Part shown: positions 51,201 to 62,416 of the stretch, in pieces | Layout of the letters: each line of letters opens with the position of its first letter | Position numbering within the stretch: the first letter of the stretch is position 1 | Origin: Eutypella sp. D-1 | Lineage: Eukaryota > Ascomycota > Sordariomycetes > Xylariales > Diatrypaceae | Length of the DNA: 64,000 bases | Assembly (NCBI GenBank): GCA_023313575.1 | Contig: JAJTTP010000010.1 | Span: 248,001-312,000 of the forward strand | Reading direction: 5' to 3' | Notes under the pieces: generated by a model | What the model was told of the DNA's origin: nothing | What the model saw: only the letters and a program-made list of their open reading frames with translations | The model's database searches: none | Translations under genes and position numbers: made by a program

Positions 51201-53308
51201 TATAACCTTCCACCCAGATCTGAATTAATAAACCGCCCAGCTGCCATTCATCTGCCAACTCCAACTCAAATATTGGCAACTGCCCTGACCTACAACCAAA
51301 CTTCAAACCCATTCACCAACCCGACCGATCCTCATTCACTCACAACCAACACCCATCCCACTGATCCCACCTGGGCAACTATTCACCTACCGAATAGTAT
51401 CAAATTGTACTGCATCTAACTTAAGGAACCTCCCTTATTGGGAGATCATCGTAATCGAGACACCGGATACAAATTTTGGACCCTTGATTACCATCACAAC
51501 TTTGTCTTACCAATCAGCAATCACTAATCGATACTTCGGGTCCTGTTCCTTGTCCAGACAGGTTCAAACTTTGAGCTTTCAGTTCACTAAGGCAGGAAGT
51601 AAACAGACAAGACAGATCATAACGCAACGTCACCTAGAAAGAGAAGGAATCAAAAGGCAAACAACCACAATAACGACAACAGAAATAATAGCGATAGCAC
51701 CAACAAGAAGCTACCCGTAGCAGCAAGCTATCTTTCACAAAGTGCGACACTATTTCCTAGTCAAGGTACAAATCTACATCGCCTCCATCCCATTCAATCA
51801 AGAGAGAGAAGACGACGACGACGTAAATCGTATCTGCAACACACCTTTGGACTTGCCGAAGTTCCGAATCGTTCTGGTTCCGTCGGATCTTTTAGAGCAA
51901 AATTTTTTTTTTCCTTTTCGTTATTTCCACTGCCGCGTCCTCCGAGGGCATATAAATCACCAACTGACAGCTTACGACGTAGCACCTGAGTGAGCAGTTC
52001 TATCCTCGGAAGTTGGCAGATCACGCGGCCCACGATCATAAAGTAGGCTACTTAGGTACGCAGGAGCAAGGAACGAGGTCACGTCATACCTGAGCCCGAA
52101 GCCCATCCATATATTCCCGTACAGTCACATCCACTACGGATATCATCAAGAGGTATGTAGGTACCTTGCACTACATGCAATACACACGCAATACACGGAC
52201 TTTCTACACCCGACCACACATTCGATACAGTTCTATATATGTGTATAGAAGTATCTACACATACACCTGCATTGCACCTCCAGACTGCAGCAACCACTGC
52301 ACTACCATAATCATAAAGCACAGCAGCTACATCACACCCAGGGCAGGTATCACACCCACATTCATCATTCAAGTTTAAGCCCAAGACAGCCAGACGATAC
52401 ACTGAACCAGAGCTTTCCCTGAATATCTATAACCTTTCCTATTGTTACCACTTTGCCACTTAGCACCATCACTTCGCACCATCACCTTGCCTGCGTACCT
52501 GCCTCGGTACATCCCTACATACCTAAGGTACCCGCAGACATCTTTTACAAGTCCGTGCCTTGCACGGGTACATGACACCAGCACCAATCAAACCCAAGAG
52601 TCCTTACCTGCATCTGCGACAACATTGTTCTTTTTGGGCCTAGAGCTTCTCGTGGGAAATCTACACAGGCAGGTGCAGCTGCCGGCACAAGCACTAAGCA
52701 CAGGCAATTAGCCAGGTGTCTAACCATTGAATTCTAGACAGCTACCTACCTAAGGTTCTTACAGAGGCGATCAATTAAATTCAGCATCATTTGCAAAACC
52801 ATACGAGCCACATACTTTCTCACAAATAACCCGCCCTGAAACCTATCGCGCGTCAGTTAGAATACCATAAGGCAGCACGAGACGAACGCTTCCTACGATA
52901 CATACACTCCACACTCTATATATTCTGGTCAGACTAGCATCAACCACTACCGGTCGATCGCGATTAATTACGACGGACGGACGGACGCACATATGCACAA
53001 GGCGGTACCATCCCGTGGCGGTTGACTCAATTAATAATACATTTTAGGTGCGGCAAGTGACAGTCCTAGGTCGGGCCCTATTCTTGATCCTGGTCTTAGA
53101 CGCAGGTCGCACTTGAAAATCACAGTCTTGGTTCAGTATCTGGGCAACTGGGTATCTCGAGAAGCCACCAAGAAAGACAGTAAGACAGCAAGGCGACAAG
53201 ATAACTAACCCGAGACAATCACCTGCAATCTGTACCACCGTTAGGAATCGAGAACTGGTTGAATTTTTTATTGTCTCTAGAGAATATCTAACGAGATAAG
53301 GAGAGAAG
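45283..53308. other. Gene-poor stretch of about 8 kb, including probable Pal1 leader
   Basis: No frame shows protein motifs. A serine-rich minus-strand frame at 47709-47984 is the most coding-like but cannot be extended. From about 51230 the plus strand becomes rich in C and A with few G (CAACC, CACCAAC words), characteristic of a fungal 5' leader or core promoter, and this continues with interruptions to the Pal1 start at 53309. TACCTAGGTA-type palindromes occur, for example at 49597-49612. Confidence 0.45.
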
Positions 53309-56023
53309 ATGTCTGCAGATCTCCTAGGTACGTACAAGTTACAAACAAGTTTATCTTGTTATCCTCTTTGTCTTCGTATGCTTCTAGTACTCTCTCCCTC
53401 CATATATGCCATAGCCATCTATATGCGATTATGCGCATATCCGCGTTATGCCATTGCATCATCATTTCGCAAGCAAGGTACCCAGGTATTCAGGTATTAA
53501 GGTATTCAGGCTACCTGATGGGCAAACAACCTAGCAAACACCCCAATCCTAACCCCAACCTTACCTTCAATACCCAGGTGGGCTATCAGAAGCAAAACAC
53601 CAAACCAAAACCAAAACATACCCCCTCCCTACTCACATGCATACATACTTGATCCATGACCACTTTCGCATCAAACATCCATCAATTGAAACCTTGAACC
53701 CCAATCCCCAGCCGAACCAGTCATAAAATCCACCTGACAGTCCTTGTAATGCATTACGCATGCTAAACATACCCGTACATATACTCAACAAGCCCTCCCC
53801 CCCAAAATATACACAATCATATTACACGCGTACATATCACTACCAAAGTCCCAAAAAACCCCCCGAGACCCAAAACCGAAACAAAGTGTAAATGGTTGAA
53901 TGGAATAAGGCCCAACCCATCCTTGATTTAAGCCTTGACTTCCAAGAAATCATCCCTTTTCCACACCCCCCCTCCTACCCCCTTTTTCCAATGCCCATCT
54001 TGCCCTATCTTGCCCTATCAATTTGGTCTGTTCCCTCTAGATTGGCAGATTAGTGGATACACGTGCCCAGTACACGAAGCACATACCTATCATACCTAGT
54101 ACAACATCTAGGATAAGGGGGTGCTAAGTTACGAGGGTGGTCCACTTGAACCGTATCAAGCGTGTCATCTTAGAAGGATTGATGTTTCATCTTGCCTATC
54201 ACGGCCATTAGTGGTTCACTGTTCATTCACTTATTCACGGCCAATCCGGCAATCTGGCAAGCAACGGGTAATCTGTGACAGCCTGGCTAATATTGTTCCT
54301 TTTGTTTGCTCTCCTGCAATAGGCCTAGGCCAACCCGACAATCGGCCGCAATCCAGCTCTTCTCACTCGCCAGGATTAACTCTCAATCTTTCCTCTAACA
54401 ACCCTTTTCGCAATCGTGCTGCTTCTCCCAACAGCTTTTCTCCGCCGCCGCCTCATTCTCCTTTTGACGACCCTCCTCCCCGACCTGTCTCGAGGAACCC
54501 TTTTCTCGATCCCTTCAATCCGCCCCAATCCTCGCAGCAGCAACGATCTACTTCGCCAGACAAAATGGCCTCTACTAGCAAGAAGGCGACTTCGCCTACT
54601 GCCGAAGAATTATTCGTAAGTTTCCATCCGCCTTGAACTGCCTTTGACTTGATGTCCGCTATACAATAAGAGAATCTCATAATGGCCTAACCCTGCACTC
54701 AGGACAACCTTATCATCGACGATGGCAGCGGCAAGAAACAGATGGGCCGACCTGATGGCGACAATCGCAATGGCAACAGGCCCAGTGGCGATCGGCCTGG
54801 TATGAATCGCCCTCCTGGCGGCTCATCTGGACCGCGTCCTGGCAATAGCACTTCCTCGCGAGGCCGTGGCCCACCTTCCAGCTCGCACCGACCGACGCGA
54901 TCGCAGGAGGAAGCACTGAGAGCGCGCAAACCGCAGCCAAGTGGATCTGGATCCGCATCCAAGGAGCTGAACATCTTCGAATCGCCTCCACGCAAGCGAT
55001 CCGAGCCCCGTCCGCGACGCAACAGTGATACGTCCGTGATGGAGATCGAGAAGCCAGTGTCGGAGGAAGAGAAGAGACGGCGAAAGGAACGAGAGCGACG
55101 CATGCGTGACCCGAAGTCGCGGCCAAGCAAGAAGATTGATGTCATTGACAAGCTCGATGCTACAGGTGTCTATGGTGGTGGACGTGAGTCGCGCACTCCC
55201 TTCCCACATGTGATCCAATAGTTGTGAAACTGTTACTGACGTAATTCTAGTGTTCCATCACGACGGCCCATTCGACGCCTGCAACCCCAACCGTAACCGC
55301 AAGGGCAGCCGACGTGCACCAATGCACGCATTTGCTAAGGACTCGGCCAACAACTCGCTCGGTGGTGCCGGCCCACTCAATGCCCGGCCAGATCACTCCA
55401 CCATCATGGGCTATCACGACGCTGAGGCTTTCAAAGACTACGCCTCTTCAGCCAGAGATCAGTCAATGAGTGGCAAGGGTGAAGCTGTCGTGTTCGACCC
55501 CAAGGGACGAGCTATCCTCCACGGTGATGAGTCTCTGGGACTTGGTACTTCAACGTTCTTGGAGGGTGCGCCCGTAGCTCGAGCTGTGATTCAGCGACGG
55601 GAGCAAGAGACGGCACAGGAGAGTTTGGAGAATGGCCTCCAAAGGAAGAAGTCTCTGGCGCAGCGATTCCGAAGCGTTAACCGACCTGCTCGCCCATCCA
55701 ACCGCATCACCAGCCCGGACTACGCCCGCTCCCCCCGATCCGGTGACCTGCCCTCCGCCGGCGGAAGTGAACGCAACCCATTCTTCAATGAATTTGATAA
55801 GAATGAGGAACAAATCTCGGTAAAGAGAAAGGATTCGTACGCTAAGTCCCCGGGAAGCCCTGATGAACACCCTACTCTCGAACGCCGGGTAACTGCCGAT
55901 GCTCACACTTCTCTCGATGGCGGTCGTCCGCAACAGGGCGGCGGGTTCATTGCTCGTGTGAAGAGCTTGAAGGGCGGCCGACGGCAGCGACCAGACCAGG
56001 ACACACCAGGTACCGCTATGTAA
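53309..56023 (+). CDS. pal1: Pal1 cell-morphology protein
   Basis: Four exons: 53309-53327, 54323-54615, 54703-55183 and 55251-56023, in frame for 521 residues. The core in exon 4, LFHHDGPFDACNPNRN and HAFAKDS, is the diagnostic Pal1 signature. Three NPF motifs (NNPF, RNPF, ERNPF) can bind EH domains of endocytic adaptors; in fission yeast Pal1 localises to growth tips and septum and helps maintain cylindrical shape. Most of the protein is disordered and rich in Pro, Ser and Arg, with a basic coiled segment (EEEKRRRKERERRMR) before the core. The first exon is the least certain: ATG TCT GCA GAT CTC CTA G ends exactly in the phase required by the CAATAG acceptor at 54322 and gives MSADLLGLGQPD, with GTACGT as donor. 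That makes a 995-nt first intron, long for this genome. Exons 2-4 are firm. Confidence 0.85.
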
Positions 56024-57449
56024 GCCATTCGGAAGTACGGCCGCGCATATATGAACGGAGTTTCGGAATGACAGTAGGGGCAAAGGATCGGCGGTGAAGG
56101 TGCTCGGCGTGAGCAAGGCCCTGCCTAAAAAAATACCCCATAACGCATCGGAGATTGTACACGATGCCTTTTCGTGGATTGTTGCTTTGGAACCTCTTCC
56201 CCCTACCACAGTTCTCCAAGCCTGGCCCGGATCAGGACTGGGAGGCAGCTGAAATGGAGACGATGAGGAATGCGAGGTGAACTTGTCAGCCTCGCGACCA
56301 CTCCTTGAAGCACGGTGACCGATCTCTTTTGTTAGGATACCTCCACGTCTGTGCTTCCAGGAAGGCGAGAATCCTCAATTTCTCTGAGCTAATATTATTG
56401 CAATTGAAGAGTGGCCTGGATCGAAGGAGAAAGAAGGCTGCCCGCACAAGAGCTGCCTGGGAGTCGGCAAGCCAGGATGGAATGGAATGACGGAGGACGT
56501 ATGGAAGGGGAGAAGTCTCGGGAGAAAGGATGGGGAGCCCCTTCATAAATACGCGTTGCTCATCATATGCCCCCTTGGCGTTAGCTTGTAACTTGTTTGT
56601 AGTTTTACTCAAATTTCCACAAATTGCAGATGCTTTTCTGAACATGAGGCCTAATTAACTTATCCGGTCCATACCCCCTCTACCAATGCTGAAAACTACC
56701 TAGGTATTCTTGCCGTAGTCAAATCTGGGCCAGTTAGCTCTATAAGGCCCACAGGCGGTTTGGCATATAAGGTTGTCACTTGGGCACAGCTGTCATTGGT
56801 CACAACTGTATCAGCCAAACAAGCAGGCAAGTTACATTTGTTACGTACCTTGCTTGACCTTGACCAACAACATCTAGGTGCATCGACATTGTCAAGTAAT
56901 CTCAACCAACCGCAGATAGAGATCATCCGCATTGGCGTTATCATATATGTAATTGCGGTGCTTTATATCTCTTGATACCGGTTCACATCGCTTTCCCCTC
57001 CGGTTTTTATTCCTTGTCTTATGTCTCGGGATTCTTACTTGCAATAATAGATAGAACTCAGATCGAGAATCAGAGTCGAAAGAAAAGCCGACAAAGTACA
57101 TGAAATCATTAACTGGCTTATTATCTATGGAGGAATCCCGAGTCCCTTGATCTTTTAACTAGTCTACAGTAGACCTCTGATAGCCAGCAGCAACTCAACG
57201 ATCACGCAACCCCTGTCGGTCGGCCAGGTAGTCGGGGCAGTCCAGTCCAATCACTAACCATGTCACTATTGACACCGTGACGGACTCAAGCCGAGCCAAG
57301 ACCAGACTGCACCTCTCCCGTCTCATCACCATCGTCTAGACGGCACGGCAGAGTAGTTCGGTTGGTTGGTTGACTGAGCGGTCACCACCGAAGTCCCGAC
57401 TGACTCTAGCTATACCTATCAACACCAGATTAGACTAGACAGACACGAG
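56024..57449. other. Intergenic region, no recognisable gene
   Basis: Contains the 3' region of the Pal1 gene and the promoter of the RecA-like gene. The short frames have no motifs. The last 250 bp are rich in CA and GAC words with repeated GGTTGGTT near 57360-57372. Confidence 0.6.
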
Positions 57450-59379
57450 ATGGACCCGAGATCAGAGAACAACGATCCCACCACCACCACCACGGCCAAC
57501 ACATCCATACCCCTGGACCCCGTCTCCGGCGCCGCGCTCTACGACCTCGAGGTCTCGCGCCGCCGGGCCCTGGCAGCCGCCGGCTCCCGCCCGAGGCTTG
57601 CTGGGACCGGGTGCCCCGAGATCGACCGTGGGGTCCTGCTGTGCGGGGGCTTCGAGCGTGGCTCTGTCGTCGGCGTTAGTGCTGAGGACGTTGATTTCGG
57701 TGTCTTGGTAAGTAAATTCTACTCTTACTCATTCTTTTTCTTTTGTAAGGGGTCGGCTTTTATCTCAAGGGCGGCTTGTTGGAATTGATGGTGTTAGGTA
57801 CTGGGGATACAGTCTCGCGAGTTGTATTTCTACTAGGGCAAATTCACAAGGGAGTATTGAGGCTGCGGGCAACTCGCTTAGGCGTAGGAAATTGCACTTA
57901 AATAGATGTGGAAAGAAGGGTGTTCATCGCAGCCGCATACATCTATCTGAACGTAACGGCACAAGCTAACAAACGCACCGAGCCCCACAGTTCGGCCTGC
58001 AAACCATCGCGCATACGCTTGTGTTCAGCCAAGAGGATGACACTGAAGGCCGAGATGTCCAACAGGGAGCTTTGCGTTCGCGCGCGGCTATCATAACCAC
58101 CCTGCCGGCCACGGCGTTACTCCCCCTCCTCCGCGACGTCATCCGCGCTCAAGTACTGTCTAAGCTGGGTGTGTCCCCCGCCGCCGCCCACGGTCATGGC
58201 CCACATCAAGACGCCAAGGTGGTTACGCTTGTGAAGGCATGTCTCGAGCGCATCTCGGTCTCCCAGGTCTTCGACATCGAGGGGTTATGGGAGGTCATTG
58301 GTGAGCTGGAGACGCCGCCTCCGCCGCCACCGCCGCCGCGACATTCGTCTGAACCCCAGTTGCCGGTGACTGATGAGCATGAAGGCGCGGACGACGATGT
58401 GGATGCAGGGGATGCTGTAGGCTCCAGTAGCGAGTTAAGCGATCCGCCGGCATCTTCACAGCTATCGGTCCCAGAAACAACGTCAGCGGCAAAAGACCCG
58501 ATACCAAAACCTCCAGTAGGTGCAGGGAGGGATAGAAAAGGTGAGATACTGGACAGCGAGGACGAAGGGGATGACCTCTCACCATCATCCTCGCCTCCGC
58601 TCCCACCATCGCCACCGCCAGGCCCGTCAGCGAAAACACAGACTGCGCGAGAAAACGATAAGGCCCAGGAAAAGAATGAGAAGAAGGTACAAGAGAAAAG
58701 GACAAGCGAGACAAGCGAGAAGAAAAGCCCTAACCTCACCCACTCTCACATGCCGGACATGATACTCATAACGCACTTTTCGAGCCTCCTGACGACGCTC
58801 TTCACGCGGCGCGACAGGGCCGGCGCACACTCAGCCCTAGCCCTCCTGTCATCGCACTTGCGGTACCTGGCGCGGACGCCCGCGGACCCGCTAATCATGC
58901 TTCTGAACACTACGTCCTCATCGCCACCATCCAATTCCGCCATAGCTACGAATGCGAACCCGAATCCCGAACATAACCGTCCCTTAGACCCAACGCTGCG
59001 CTCAATTTTCAATAGCAACAATAGTGGTGACCAAGGCGCCGCCACCGGCCGCATCAACAAGCCTGCCTACGGCGCCACCTTCGCCGGCCTTCTCGACGCC
59101 CACCTCTTGTGCACGCGGGTTCCGCGGGGGCGCGCGGACGCCGAGGCCCTGCTCGCCGCCCTTGGCGCGGCGACGGCGACGGCGAGGTACGCCTGGGTTG
59201 TTGAGGTACTCATGGATGAGGTTGGGGTCTGGGACTGGTTGAGGGAGGGCAGGGAGGTGGTACCGGCACCGGCATCGACAGAGAAGGAGGTGCGGTGGAG
59301 GCGCCGGTCAAGGGAGCAGAGATGGGGCGCTGTTGATGTCAGGGATGGCGTCAGGATCGTGGGTGCGTTTGTTAGTTGA
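57450..59379 (+). CDS. RecA/Rad51-paralogue-like protein lacking Walker motifs
   Basis: Two exons, 57450-57707 and 57991-59379, joined by a 283-nt intron with GTAAGT donor, GCTAAC branch and CACAG acceptor; 548 residues. The opening of the RecA fold is clear: LAGTGCPEID, then GGFERGSVVGVS, which corresponds to the GC-x-x-LD ... GG-x-x-x-G-x-I/V-E/G-I-x-G entry to Walker A. Where the P-loop GxxxxGKT should be, the sequence reads SAEDVDFGVL, with no Lys. Downstream, FGLQTIAHTLV and AAIITTLP follow; the Walker B strand reads MILITHFSSLLTTLF, so the usual Asp is replaced. Between them is a long insertion (about residues 190-335) of proline, acidic and then Lys/Glu-rich sequence. The protein is likely a non-ATP-hydrolysing partner in recombination repair, such as a Rad51-paralogue complex member, but this is inference; no ortholog is assigned. 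Its position in the nucleus is assumed. Confidence 0.65.
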
Positions 59380-60848
59380 GAAAACTCCGCCTCGGCTGTC
59401 TCTGGTCGTGAGTCTTGCCTCCGCTGTACTCATAGCTTGATAGGGGGAACATCACTACTGTCAAGAGCAATGTCACACAGCTTCCCCCTAAGTAAGTCTA
59501 ACTCGCGTTGCCGTATTGGTGGTTTTTTGTCTTTGCTGTATACATTAAATACGGATATCCGATCATCTGCTATCTGACACTGTCAAGTTTCGATGTCCTA
59601 AACGGCCGAAGTTCGTCAGGAGTACCGCGTCCTGTTAAAAGTTCTGCTCCCTCTTTGCAGTATCAAGTTAAGTTCATATCGATGGCCAAATCACCATGCC
59701 TGATTTAATCTTCCCGCGCCTACTTATGATGACTCAACGCGAGGGAACTGCAACAGATGAAATTTCAAACATGAAGGTGAAGTCGAGCCGATATTAAACT
59801 ACATGGTTAGGTATGTTGCTCACTAGCACAAGCCTCTTCATTGACAACAGTAGCTTGATGCAAACGACCTCCCGGAAAGTGCCTACCATAGTCATGTAGA
59901 TCAACTCATGTGGACTAAGTTCCGTGGTTATATAGTAGCGCTCAAAACCAACAGATTGATTGGGTTGACTCCTCAACAACGTCGTATATATTGCACACAA
60001 AATACCTATGACCATGCGATAGATTAATACCTAAGTAGAATGGATCACTGACTGCTGAAGCACCAATGGCGGGGGAGGTCGATTAGTCGATCTAGACCAT
60101 TCTCCAATCCAGTCTAGTCGGGTTCCGAGCCCCCTTAACTCCCCGGTGGAGGGTCGCTAAATGGAGAGGAAGTCTCCCCCTGGTCTACCCCCTGGCGTCC
60201 AATGATGAACCCCGTCCTACCCGGCGCCGCCATACAGGTACATGCGGGTGCGCCATGCTAACTGGACTAGAACTGCCTGAAGCTTACGCAGGCATACTTT
60301 AGCAGCTTCGGGTACGGATATGCGTACGTAAATACGCAAAATGAATACGTATACGACGCATCTGGTATCCGAACTATGCGACAAGGCAACGATGACGCGA
60401 AAGCGAGCACACAAGGCGTGGGGATTGCGTTTACAGCAAGAGATGTTGCCTGCCTGCCTACCTACTCAGGCAGCCAACAGCCAGTTTTCTTTCTTACTTT
60501 TTTCCCCTTCTTTCTTTCACTTTGACTTGATTCATTGATGAGAGGGGAAGAGAAGAAAGACTACTACTTCGATCTGTTAGTTACTGTCAGCGGAATCTGA
60601 CTAAAAGTCGTTACTGGATAACTGGAGCGAGTATCTGTTACCTAATCAATAGTGTGGCCGTGTCAAGTACGCCCACACATTGCCTGTTGTGACGTCAACA
60701 GTTTTCGCCCTACCGAAGTACCCAGCTGGACCTTCCACTTGAGGCAGCGGAAGCTCCGGAATAAATCCTGCGATTCATTTTACAATTCGTTTCCTTCCCA
60801 TCCGCTGCAAGGAAAATCAGCACAAAAGAAACACATAAACAGGAAACA
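59380..60848. other. Intergenic region, no recognisable gene
   Basis: Separates the RecA-like gene and the fasciclin gene. Short frames only. The final 120 bp before 60849 are AC-rich, ending GAAACAATG, a normal fungal start context. Confidence 0.6.
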
Positions 60849-62416
60849 ATGAAGCACGCTGCTTTGATACCCCTCGTCGCGGCCGCGGCTGTGACGGCCA
60901 TTGTCATCCCCGATGAGGCTACTGCCCGAGAGCTCGTCGTTGAGACCGAGCGGAAGGCGGGCGCCACACTGTCCTCGTGGTGGGACCGCGTACCGAGCCC
61001 TAAAGATGCCGAGGGTGCTTTCGATGAGGCATATGACGCCTTCGCACATCGGGCCGGCGAGCTCGGCGCCCATCTCCGGGAGGCGGAGTCCGGGATCTCC
61101 GACTTTTTATTCTCGCCATCCCCATTCAGTGATGACGATGGCGATGATGTCGATGCAGACGACAAGCCGGGTCACGGCCACCACGGCCACCGGAGCCCGG
61201 TGGAGAACCTGACCGTCTACCAGGTGATTCAGGCATCGAACCACACGAAGAAGTTCGCATCGCTGGTGGACGACTACCCGGACATCGTCGATGCGCTGAA
61301 CAGCACCGACGCGGGCAACGTGACGCTATTCGTGCCGACAGACGCTGCGTTCGACAAGATCCCCGACCACGGCCACGGCGAGAAGCCACCCAAGGAGTTC
61401 CTCGAGAAGCTTGTCCAGTACCACGTCGTGCCGGGCCTCTGGCCCGCCGGCCGCATCCTCGCCCACCACACCCTGCCCACCGCCCTCAAGGACTCCCAGC
61501 TTGGCGACCGCCCCCAGCGCCTGCGCGTCAGCGTCGGCATCTTCGGCGTTAGGATCAACTTTTTCGGCAAGCTCGTCGCTGCGAATGTGGTATGTCTAGG
61601 CACTCACCCCTCCCTTTACCCCTGCCATTTTCTTCATTCGGGGTTTCCCAGTTCTCTGTTGCATGAGAGGTTATACTTGGGGAAAGCTGCTAACGATATT
61701 TCCCCGTTGATCAGGAGACAAAGAACGGCGTCATCCACGCTGTGGACAGCATCCTAATACCGCCGCCGCCAGCCGGGAAGCTGATTTCGCTGTTCCCCTC
61801 AAAGTTTTCCACACTGCTCCTCGCAGCCGACAAGACCGGCCTCACCGACAAGGCGAAGGACCACGACCACAAGCTGACAGGTCTGACGATCTTTGCGCCC
61901 ACCAATGCGGCGTTCCAGAAGCTCGGGCCCGCGGCCAACGCCTTCCTCTTCAACTCCGAAAAGGGCCTGCACTATCTCAAGGCGCTGCTGCTGTACCACA
62001 TCGTCGCCAACGAGACGCTTTACTCAGACACGTACTACGGCGCGACCAGCAACGGTCTAGACGGGATCAACGGCAACGACGACTATGAGGGCGAGGGAGA
62101 CACCAAGAACGGCCACACCCACGTCGATCTCCCTTCGCTCCTACACGGCAAGCACCTCAGCGTCGACATCTCTCGCTGGCACCGCCTCATCAGTATCCGC
62201 GTTAACGGTCGCACCAAGGTCTCGATCCAGGACGCCCTCGCCCGCGACGGTGTCGTCCAGGTCGTCGACAACGTACTATTCCCGCCGCACTCGCCCAAGG
62301 GTAGCAATGAGGTCGACGGCGAGATGAGCGTCGAAGAGCTCATCGAGAGACTGCGCCCGCTCGTCGAGGACGAGCCCAAGGCTAATACCGACGATGAGTG
62401 GGTTGGTGAATTGTGA
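60849..62416 (+). CDS. Secreted protein with two fasciclin (FAS1) domains
   Basis: Two exons, 60849-61589 and 61715-62416, with a GTATGT donor, CTAAC branch and GATCAG acceptor; 480 residues. The N-terminus is a signal peptide (MKHAALIPLVAAAAVTAIVI). A linker with an acidic run (DDDGDDVDADD) followed by a His/Gly patch (GHGHHGHR) precedes the first FAS1 domain at about 120-260 (LTVYQVIQASN, VTLFVPTDAAFDKI, LVQYHVVPG). The second FAS1 domain covers about 260-420 (LTIFAPTNAAFQKLG, LLLYHIVANETLY, VVDNVLFPP). These are the H1 and H2 boxes of the family, which mediates adhesion at cell surfaces. No C-terminal hydrophobic tail for a GPI anchor is visible; the protein ends in an acidic stretch, so it is probably secreted or wall-associated. 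N-glycosylation sites such as ENLT and SNHT support this. The second domain carries an insertion with a second acidic stretch. Confidence 0.9.

Noticed and set aside
53356..53652. Open frame of 98 codons downstream of the Pal1 first exon
   Set aside because: It lies inside the proposed first intron, begins without good context and ends in low-complexity Pro/Asn/Lys words.
58206..58739. Minus-strand Ser/Gly-rich frame of 177 codons
   Set aside because: Shadow of the acidic/proline insertion in the RecA-like gene; low complexity only.
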